Assembly: GCA_003427395.1 (NCBI GenBank)
Contig: BFEA01000058.1
Coordinates: forward strand, 2,248,544-2,285,224
Reading direction: 5' to 3'
Length of the DNA stretch: 36,681 nt
DNA from: Chara braunii
Taxonomy: Eukaryota; Streptophyta; Charophyceae; Charales; Characeae
Shown here: in pieces, positions 9,781-19,500 of the stretch
Numbering within the stretch: position 1 is the first letter of the stretch
How the letters are laid out: every line of letters begins with the position of its first letter
The notes under the pieces: generated by a model
Database searches by the model: none
Seen by the model: only the letters and a program-made list of their open reading frames with translations
What the model was told of the DNA's origin: nothing
Program-made: the position numbers and the translations under genes

Positions 9781-9920
9781 ATGGTTTCAATCTGCCCTTG
9801 TTTTTTCTTTTTCTTTTTATTTTTGCATGTTATCACTGTGCCCGTTTTTTGCTTTTATTCTTTGTTCCGCAAAGTGCGCTCTTTTAGTTTGTAGTGATGT
9901 GACAATATATATGTATATTC

Positions 9921-9960
9921 CTCCTGATGAGTCGGTGAAACTCCGACGAAACAGTTTGTC
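9921..9960 (+). ncRNA. Hammerhead ribozyme-like motif, copy 1
   Basis: CTGATGA (9924-9930) is followed by stem II GTCGG/CCGAC (9931-9935 with 9943-9947), then GAA (9948-9950), a minimal stem III ACA/TGT (9951-9953 with 9957-9959) and C9960 as the expected cleavage position. These are the invariant core elements of hammerhead ribozymes. A local stem I is not evident: CCTC before the core does not pair with ATAGCC after it. An alternative uses ACAG pairing with CTGT at about 10017-10022, with the flanking TA-rich tracts acting as stem I. The motif recurs at 16537 and 18553. Self-cleavage is inferred, not shown. Confidence 0.6.
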
Positions 9961-10141
9961 ATAGCCCCTCGTTTGTTGTCCTCTTCTCTCTCTCTGCCTA
10001 CGGTTTACCGGGCAGTTCTGTTTGTGACGATATATATATATATGATGTGACAATATATATATATATATGTCACAGCCCCTCGTTTGTTGTCCTCTTCTCT
10101 CTCTCTGCCTACGGTTTACCGAGCAGTTCTGTTTGTGACGA
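9958..10141 (+). repeat. Tandem units downstream of the hammerhead, separated by (TA)n
   Basis: Units 9958-10030 and 10069-10141 both run from GTC-A(T/C)AGCCCCTCG to GTTCTGTTTGTGACGATATA, with (TA)n between and after them. Unit 2 lacks the hammerhead core, and its homology to unit 1 starts within three bases of the predicted cleavage site. Confidence 0.75.
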
Positions 10142-10284
10142 TATATATAATATATATATATATATATGTTTTTCTATTTCATCTTTCTTAGTAGTACGCA
10201 TCTATCTCATCCTCTCACTAGTCTATGTATAGTACGGGGGAACACCAACCAACCCGGATCTCTCTCCAGCCCACGGGGTATATT

Positions 10285-10352
10285 TGACTTGCTGGTGGAA
10301 TAGGAACTGGACTGATGCTCCCCATAATGGATATGGAGCCAGGGCCATAATG
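10285..10352 (+). mobile_element. LINE 3' UTR remnant
   Basis: GACTTGCTGGTGGAATAGGA and GGATATGGAGCCAGGGCC match the LINE 3' end described at 12429-14341, ending in a T-rich run. It lies just upstream of TyrA exon 1. Confidence 0.6.
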
Positions 10353-10429
10353 ACCGTTTTTTTTTTGTGTTTTTTTTTCGAGGACTTTTACTCACTGACC
10401 ACACTGAACTGGGTGTCTGTGACGTGCAG

Positions 10430-10597
10430 CTGCTGCCTGCGGAGTTTGACATTCTTTGTACGCATCCTATGTTTGGCCCAGAAAGCGGTAAAGGCAGCTG
10501 GAATGGACTTCCGTTGGTGTACGACAAAGTCAGAGTGAGAGAAGGAAAGCTGCGCGACAAGAGGGTCGAGAACTTCCTCCAGATATTTGAGAAAGAG
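10430..10597 (+). CDS. TYRA: TyrA visible exon 1
   Basis: 56 codons, LLPAEFDILCTHPMFGPE through FLQIFEKE. The acceptor is GACGTGCAG and the donor is GAG|GTATGC. It carries the HPMFGP motif, whose histidine is the conserved catalytic one in TyrA enzymes. Both edges lie on codon boundaries. Decayed copies of its 5' edge lie at 8508 and 8676. Confidence 0.93.
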
Positions 10598-13500
10598 GTA
10601 TGCTGCACAAGGGGTTAACAGGGGACCGCCACTTTTCAGCCCCAGGTTAACTAACACCCCCAACACCGAAAAGTGCATTTTTAGGGCTCTGTTAACCTCT
10701 TCTCTGTACTGGATGGTGAGTTAGTGTGTTAGGTATCTTGATTGGTCTCCTTGTATATGGGCTACACCGTGTCTGTGTCTTGTTCAATACCAGCGGTCCA
10801 TATCGCAAAACTACATCAATGCTGAGATTGTGTTGGTTCCTAGACAGACCTTCCTCCCGAGAGACGGCAGCCAGATCCGGATTGTTTTTCAGGTTTTCGC
10901 CTTTAGTTTTGTTTGTGGTCGTTTGAAAAGCATGCCGAAGTTATGATGTGTGTTGCATGTCGCAGGGCACACTCATGATGACACCTCTACCTTTCTAGTG
11001 ACCTGTGGAGGCTCGTTCCCTGTGTCAGTTGGTTGACTGGATCGGACCGTGCGAGGTCTTGAGCCCAGGACCTGGAGTTTGGTAAGCCAAATGGGAATAA
11101 GTGCAGGTGCGTTGTTTCAGCCTGATGGGACTTAGCATAGGTGACAATTTTAAACCACCAGTACGTCCAGCTATCGGCCACGGGCCCTTTTCAGAGGCTG
11201 CCCGCCGCCGATCTACGGCGCTGGGCCTCCGAACATTTCGTAGGCGACGAGTTTTCTTTTCGGCAAGGCTGGGGCCGTGTACTGGCGGTCTAAGTGGTAG
11301 TGAACATAGCTAGCCTTACGCCGTGTAGGCTGGGTCTTGAACCCAGGACGTGGATTCTGGTGGGTCGAATGTTAATAAGCTTGGGCACATTGTTTGAGCC
11401 TGGCAGTGGAGTTTCAATAGCACATGTGCAAGTCTTCAAACAGTAAGGAGCAAATATTTTTTAGTGGATATGATTACCAGTGGGAAAAAACGCCATATTT
11501 TCAGAGCTACTCGCTATGCAAAGTGCGAAAAAGGTAAGGGCGGGGGGCGACGTGAAAAATTGCCTTTTTGATCCAGATGAGGCAAATCTCAATGTTTTCT
11601 TTACCTTTTGTGGGAGCATGCAAAAAAAGGTTTCCCACCCTGAAGACATCCTTGTTTCTTAGTGTCCCGAGGCCCTCTGAGAGAACGAGGGCCCTTGGGC
11701 AGAAAATAATGAGAGAGCATTCAAAACATAAAAAGCAGTTGAAGTTTGGTCAAGAAGGGTCAGTAGTCGAAAGGTAGTGTGCTGATGTGTGTAGAATGTC
11801 TCTCGGGGCCGATTAGCTCGCTGATGACACCTCAAGGTCGTCCCCCTTTTTCAAAAATCTCTCTCATCTCACATAATCGGTTTACAAGTCTCGAGGACTC
11901 GGTCTGAATCTCTGTTCATGTGAAAAGTCATTGGGAGGGGGGTCCTGAGCCCGCTGTCTTGTGCCAGGATAAGGTTGCAGCTGGCACGGCTCTGGAGCAT
12001 CTACGGTTGGCTGGCTGACATTAGATCTGTGCCGAAAAGTTGTTGCTAGGGGGGGTCCTGAGGCCGCTGTCTTGTGCCAGGGTAAGGTTGCAGATGGCAC
12101 GGATCTGGAGCATCTACGGTTGGCTGGCAGGGATTAGATCTGTGCCTGCTGTCTGCGAGCCAGCAGCTGGGCTACAGTGCATTCGGCTACTAGGGGCAGG
12201 CACTCCTTGGGGGGGGACGGCCTGATAAATTGTACCCGTTGGGGATAGGCGGTTCTTGATGAGAACGGAATGGCTGCTCGCAGCACCTTAGGGGGACCGA
12301 GGGTGATGCCTCTGCGACTGGGTACCGTGAAGGTCGCCTGGTGCAGGATACTCTCAACGTGTAACCCTGAGGTGAGGCGGGTTGGTACCTGCGATGCTCT
12401 TGAGCTGAAATGCCAACTGCCCTATTCTTCCTCTTTTTTTTTTTTTTTTTTTTATTTATTTATTTAGAACAGGTCCTTATGGTCCTGGCTCCATATCCAT
12501 TCTGGGGAGCATCAGTCCGGTTCCTCTCCACCGGCAAGTCAAACAATGGAATACATGGTGAACACTCTCACGCTTCCTTCCGTCTGGCCTAAGGAACCCT
12601 GACCAGCATTGATTGCTCCATATCCGGAGGATTGACTGTCAGCTTGCCCTACCCCTTTTCCTCTCAGAATCTATTGTGACTCTGTCACATGATTCGTATA
12701 AAGCAAGAACAGAGGAGAGTTGTCTATCCTGTTTAGATTATCATCTCAGTTTGCCCCTCACTGGGTTACCGTCCGTGTTGGAGGTGGACTGTGCCACTTC
12801 TTCCAAATCAATCTGTTGTCTGACACAGTTGCTATCTTTCCCTGTAAAAGCCAGTTTCTCGTGAAGATCCGTCTCTTGACGGCTATCCTTTCTGGTCTGA
12901 CCTTCGTTGTTGATATCGCCTCCCGCCATCTGGATCGAATCTCCGTTTCAGCCATTCCCAGTAGTAGAACCCACATTTCTTCTCTTGCCACCTCGGTACC
13001 TTCAATAGTCTTGGTACATCTCCTTTTCCAAATTACCCATAGGGCCAGCTTCCTGAGCAGGTGAAACCAGACTTCTTTCCCGCCCTTGAGATTGTTAGTA
13101 TTGTTGGATAGGAGCAGGATGTTCAGGGGGGGTGTGGGCGGGGGGGGTGATGAGAAGAGGAGGGACCATAGATCGTGTACCTTGTTCCATATCCATGCTG
13201 CTTCCGTGCAGTACAGGAGGCAGTGAGGTATATCTTCCGGGCTGTTGGCTGTGCATAGCCTGCATGGTTCAGAGCTGTCAGGGTCCGTATGTTTCCTCCT
13301 CTTGTGGAGCCATTGATTGACCGGCAGCGATGTGTGCGCTAAGAGCCATTGCATGCTTCGAATCCTAACCGGTCTGATGGACAGGTACTTCGTCCATGGG
13401 ATGGAAATGGGGTCTGTGGGGTCCAGATTCAGGATCTCCCTCCACTTTCCTTCGAGTCTGGGGTCCGGATCTGTGGTTTGTAGACCCAACTCATACCCGA

Positions 13501-16500
13501 ATTTGACATCATATTCAAATATCGTTCTTGTTCTCCCGGATTTGCCCTGCTTCCATACCCACTCTTTCGGGTTGAATTCGAGGTCACAAATGCTTAGGTT
13601 AGGTTGGAAGATTTTCCAGGGTTTGGCCTTTGAGACCCTAACTTTTCTCAGTCGGAAGGTTTCTAGTGTGTCGCACTGGGGATCTTTGTTCTGGATTTCC
13701 AGCTCTTCTAGGTTGTGATTAGCGATGGGGTATGAGTAGAACTTAGATAGGTAGCTGAGTGGGTTGGTTCGAGAGACGAATCGATATGCTCTGGTAGGCT
13801 GGGTTTGGGAGATGAGTATGCCCCAATCCCCAGTTTTCCACGAAAAGNNCTCCCTTAGGAGGGAGAGCCATTGTGATGGAATACTCTTTTGGATCGTCGC
13901 TAGGTTCTCAGCGAGGGAGTGACAGCCTTTTAGGACATTTCGTAGTTCCTGTTCGGTGACCCATCGTCCTTGGTCCTCTACCCAGATGTGTTTTACNTGC
14001 CACACACCTTTTTCCACCCAGGATNGCCATCTTCGGTCCTTTGCGCGTAGTGTCCANNTGACTCCGCTAGGGTCGGTGATCCAAGGGTTGCAGAAGAGAG
14101 GTTGTCTCAGGACCTCTTCTTTGTTTCCTGGTGAACCGTGTTTACTTGGCATCAGTCCCCGCCAGGCTTTGATGACTGGACTCCAATATGAGATGGCTGT
14201 TTGAGTGGGAATTATTCTGAAAGTGTACACCATTAAAAAATAAATAAATAAAATTGTGAATTTCTGACACAACCCTGAGGCATAGCATCTCGTCCAGAAC
14301 GTCCCAGGCCCAGCCTCACTTTTGTTATGGATCTCAGCCATCCATTTATCAAATTCAACCCCATGCAGTTCACAATGCCCTCCTCACCTGAATAGAACAT
14401 GCAGCTACTCTGGCTGTTTCTAGACTGAAAGTTTCTCCTTATACTGCTGAAATGACTGTAGGTTCTCTCAGGGTGAAGACAGTACAAATCTTGGGGCAGG
14501 CCCAGTCAAAGCGGGCTCTAGAGTTGGCACTCTGGGGCATTGGGCTGATTATGCTGGAGGCGGAGGGACAGCCGCACTGCCTTCAGTAACAGTGGCAGCA
14601 GGAGCACATCAAGGCAGGCTGCAGCTGTAGCAAGGTGGAAGGAGGAACTTGGGGGTACCCATATCCAGGGAGCAGTAAGAGGGAGGATACGTGTGCTCAC
14701 GAGGAAGACCGTGCGAAACTGCCCGTTGTAGGATGGCCTTTGCATTGTGCGGAAGACCTGTGTTGTGGGATGAGGCACAGCTTATCCAGAAACTGCCGCA
14801 GTTTGGAAGGATTTAAGAAGTGAGCAGCAGGCCCCATTTAGACGTCGGAGAAGGCAAAAATGCTCACCTATCGAGGGCCGGCATTCCTTGCGCTTGCAAC
14901 ACAAGAGTCTATATGCTGTCTTTGGCAGTCGCGCCCAATTGTTGCGGCATTGATTAATCCCTTGATTAAACCACCAGTACACCACGTATCGGCCCGCAGG
15001 TGTCAGCATGAAACCCTCACCACTTCGGAGGCCACCGATTTTTTTTTTCAACGGCGGGCCTAGCCGTGCGGCGCCTCCGAGTTTTGCTTGCGGTGACAAA
15101 AACTTTCTGCAAGGCTGGGGCCATGTACAGTAGGGTAGGCTATCAGAGCTGAACACTCAGAAAAGGTGTCAAACATATTCACAAGTACTAAAGTAGGTGC
15201 TAAAGAGAAATAGTCACATATGCTATCATGAATAAAAGTTACCTCTATGCCGTCTATGCTGGCAATGACAGTGATGATGGTGATGGATGTGTGTGTTGGG
15301 GGGGAGAGGGGGGGGGGAGGGGGTTGCCTTCTTTGCAAGGCTGTCAAATGGTGCAGATGTCCTTTGAGGAGCATGACAGATATGCTGCCAGCACACAGTA
15401 GTTTATCACCACACTGTGGGACGGCGGGTGGTTATCACCCTGTCCTTGCTCTGCAACACTTTACTCTGTCATCACTTACATGTTTGGGGAAATTTTTGCT
15501 TGTGTATGTGTGTGTGTGTGGTGGGGGTTGGGGGGTGGGGGAGGTGGTTGCCTTCATTGCAGGGCTGTCAAATGGTGGAGATGTCCTGTGAGGAGCATGA
15601 TAGATATGCTGCCAGCACACAGTTTATCACCCACACTGTGGGACGGTGGGTGGCTATCTCTGTCCTTTTTCTGCGACACTGAACTCTGTCGTCACTTATA
15701 TGTTTCGGGAAATTTTCACTTGTGTGTTTCTACACCACAAAGCGATGAGGCACCTTTTGCGGTATACACCTGCCCCAGGCAGAGGAATCGAAGCTGCCAC
15801 CTTTCTTTTGTCTTGCAACCATTGGAAGACCAAACTGACGGAATCCGAAGATGCCCCTCTGCAGATGTCATTGCAAAAAGTTCCGGCGTCAGATTCCGTC
15901 AGTTTGATCTGTTCATCCCATTCTTTTTGCCTTGTTGGATGAAACAGTTCACAATGCACATGTATATAAATGGCTATGGTGAACGCTCTTCCTTTATTTT
16001 GGCCTGGAATCGACATGCCATGTGTCGGGGGTGTATGGTGGGCGTGCTTGATGCCAGCCGTCGTGGCAATTGTTGTACTGAGAATGCTCAGCTGTAGGTC
16101 TTCCATGTGTTCATCCACCTCGTCCTTACAATGTATGTCCTCTCTGTCGGCAAGGACAGACTCATTTTTGAACCTTTTCTTCTCCTCTCCTTTGCCTTCA
16201 TCTTCATTCCACACTCTGTACTTTCCCTTACTTTCCCTTTGTAGTTCCTTGTCTGTCTTCTCTCTCTCTCTCTCTTCCCTGTTTTTATCCCCCCCTCCTT
16301 TACTCTGCCTCTTTTCTCACAGCGCACAAGTGGGCCGTTATGGCACACGGGGATGCGGGCAGCTCGCGCTCAACTTCATCAATGTGGCGAGCCTTGTACG
16401 TGAGAGCCACGGCGAAGGGGGAGTTAAAAGAAGAATGAGAAAAATTAATGGAATATATATGGCTATGTTCACTGGGAAGTTCTGAATGGTGATGTATTCA

Positions 16501-19500
16501 TATGTATATAGTATATACTATGTACCATACAGCCTCCTGATGAGTCGGTGAAACTCCGACGAAACAGTTTGTCACAGCCCCTCGTTTGTTGTCCTCTTCT
16601 CTCTCTCTGCGTACGGTTTTACCGGGCAGTTCTGTTTGTGACGATAAATATTATATCTGTTTGACTATATATATAGGTTGGTATTTGAATGGGAATTGAT
16701 GCTCATTTAGTTCAGAATAACCAAATAAATAATATAAATAATTTGAAATGTAGAAGCATACTTGCGGCGCATGTATGCAGTGCGCTGTGCGTGTTGCGCT
16801 GTGCGTGTTGCGCTGGTGCATGATGTGCGCGCAGGTGCATACCGCGCGCACTGTGCGCGTGTGGACAGTTGCGCTGGAGTACGCGCGACTGGGCGCCGTG
16901 CGTGCCCTTCTTTTTTTTGTGTGCGTGTGTCGCCAAAAGAAGACGGAAAAAAAAAGAGTCGTTTTCCTTTCGGTGATGCCCGTCTCATATCGACGGACAC
17001 AACAGGTTCTGGACGCAGGGTGTTTTGTCCAGCCCGATATGCCCATGGTTTTTACTTTTTTTTTTTTTTTTTTTTTCCCTGCCTAAAGGCCACGGCCCGT
17101 TGGTGAACAAGGCGTTTCGGAGGGCGTACTCACACAAGCTTGTATCGGACTGGCTGGACCCTGATGTATATGACTGCAATTACGTCCATAAGGACAGTAA
17201 AAGAGTCCGAACGTTGAGCGAGGCTGTGGGCCTTGATCCACTACTCACCAAATGTGCAAAATGAGAATGAATCTTCCGCTAGAACATGGAAACATAAACC
17301 GCCATATCTTTTGTTGTTTGCGCCATGTGGAGAGTAGTGGAGTGAGGCCCTACAACGTGCACTGGACACATTTCTCGTTTCAACAGGAGGCCCGTTGTGT
17401 TTTGACAGAGTTCAACTCTAAGAGACAAAACTGGACACGTGTCCTCGTTTCAACGGGCACTGGACACGTGCAGGGACTTGGGAACAACCGTCCCTCACCA
17501 TGGATTAAGGGGCATGTAAGCCGTAATAGCCCTTTGTGACTGGAAAAGACAGCAACATGGTAGGAGCCAGACAATCATGTCCAATCTGCAGGCAGGCTGA
17601 GCAACCGCAATGCCTATACAATTGTGGTCAGTGTGCCTCTGTGTTCCTAGCATGTAGGAGCCACAGAGCCTGTCAAATCTTTCTACGCCATGGCATTTGA
17701 TGCAGCAACTGCAACTGCAAGAATTGGAGGCGGCACTTCCACAGTCCACACCCGAACCGGTCCTGTCCAGTCTGCAGGGGTGCCTCGTACCATAGGCAAC
17801 AGCAGCTCCTCAACTCAAAATCTCCTGCAAACCAAACACAGACTGGGCTTTTGTGCTATTCTAGAGAAGTCCGCTCCAGCTGTGAGTATTCAGAACCCTG
17901 TGAAGTTCATGTTTCCTCTCTTTTGTTCTTTGCCCCTCCACTTCCCTCCTCTACCCCTTCTCCCTCCCTGGCCCTCGCTTCCAATAGAACTCCACCCCCT
18001 ACTCCTTTCCGTCTTCCTTCCTCTTGCATACTATGAGTCAATGCATGCGAATGAGCATCGTTTAGAGCTGGAACAGAATTTAAGCGGAAGATCTGAAGAG
18101 AAGTGAAGGTGAATATACCTCGCCCTTTACTCAGCCCTGCTTTCATAACGTGCGAGTGAGCCGTTAAGGCACACAGGGATGTGGGCAGCTGGCGCTAAAC
18201 CAAAATCTATGTGGCCAGCCTTGTGTGTGAGAGGCGCTGTAGAAAGGGAGCTGCAAGAACAAATAGAACCGGTACCCCATGAAAATCACAGTAAAGATAG
18301 TCAAGAAAGTGATAGTTCATATAACAGATCTATTCTGCCCCACGTTGCTTGCTATAGAAGTAAAACTGTTTCGTCGTTGGAATGGCTCATCTCAAGTGTG
18401 CTTGGTTGTCTGCTACAGAGGTAAAGCTGCTCCGATTTTGGATCTACTTGTCTGGGTCTAACAGGATCTACTCATCTGGGTGAAACAGGGGCTGTTGTGG
18501 TGAAATTCTATGACACACGCACACATACACACACACACACACATTCAACCTCCTGACGAGTCGGTGAAAGTCTGACGAAACAGTCTGGCACAGCCATGCT
18601 TTTTTTAGTGTATAGCTAGGCTACCAGCTGGGCCGCCCGGGTCACCTTGTTTTCCTGGGCAGCCCAACTGTGTAAGGGCCAGGGAAGGTCCCAGCAAAAA
18701 AAATTATAAAAAAATCCCGGGAAAAAAGAACTGTGCACTGACCAGGGAAGGTCCCAGCAAAAAAATAAAAATAAAAAAAATAGACAACCAAAATTCCGAA
18801 AAAAAACAAAAAAAAAATAGACAACCAAAATTCCGAAAAAAAACTATGTTATGCAGAAAAATAAACTGGACAACTTTTGCCTCAGGGTCACATGAACAGG
18901 ATCTGTTCTGTAGGTCGTACGCTTTCCTGTATCTACGAATACAGATGCCTTGTCAAGCCTCGAGGATGAGCTGAGACTTCCGCTCCAGAGCGCAAATGCC
19001 AGGTGGGGTGGGTGCTTTGGCACTCACTCGCCGTTGATGAATGCACTCCTTGACTGACGTCAAGGGGTATCGGGGTGGGAGATTTCTGACAGGAGAAGAA
19101 ATGCTTTACCAGATTTAAAGTAAAAAATAAATCAAAAATAAATCAAAAAATCATTATTAGTTTTTTCTTTTTTATTTTTTTGGCCCGGCCGTGCAAGTGG
19201 TCCCTCGCCACTCTGGTAGCCTAGAAGAATCACGTTAAAAAATATTTTTTTCATTTTTATTTGGCGCGGCCAGCCAAGTGGTCCCGGGCCACTCTGGTAG
19301 CGTAGGTGTATAGCGAATATGACAACACGCAGTCAAAGCTCGCAAGTAAGCATATGGCATACATAACAAGATCGGTTGATAACAAGAAAATATTCACAAA
19401 ACACTCCAAACGAACTGAGAAGTTAGAACTGGAATCTTTGGCAAACAAATCAACAGGCCATGGGACGGCATTTTCTCAGAAAAGTTGGACTTCTCGCCGA

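Larger units (their letters stand above)
10598..15562 (+). other. TyrA intron 1 (4,965 bp)
   Basis: Runs from GTATGC to TTGCAG. It contains tRNA-like repeats and MITE B copy 3, a 113-bp tandem repeat, the antisense LINE, MITE A copy 6, MITE B copy 4 and the decayed duplicate of exon 2. The intervals 10598-11048 and 11415-11940 show no recognisable gene; a 60-codon frame from 11480 has no motif. The intervals 12150-12428 and 14485-14965 likewise hold nothing assignable. Confidence 0.85.

Noticed and set aside
18360-18400. Reverse-strand CGACGAAACAG resembling a hammerhead half
   Set aside because: The matching CTGATGA is interrupted and stem II does not pair.
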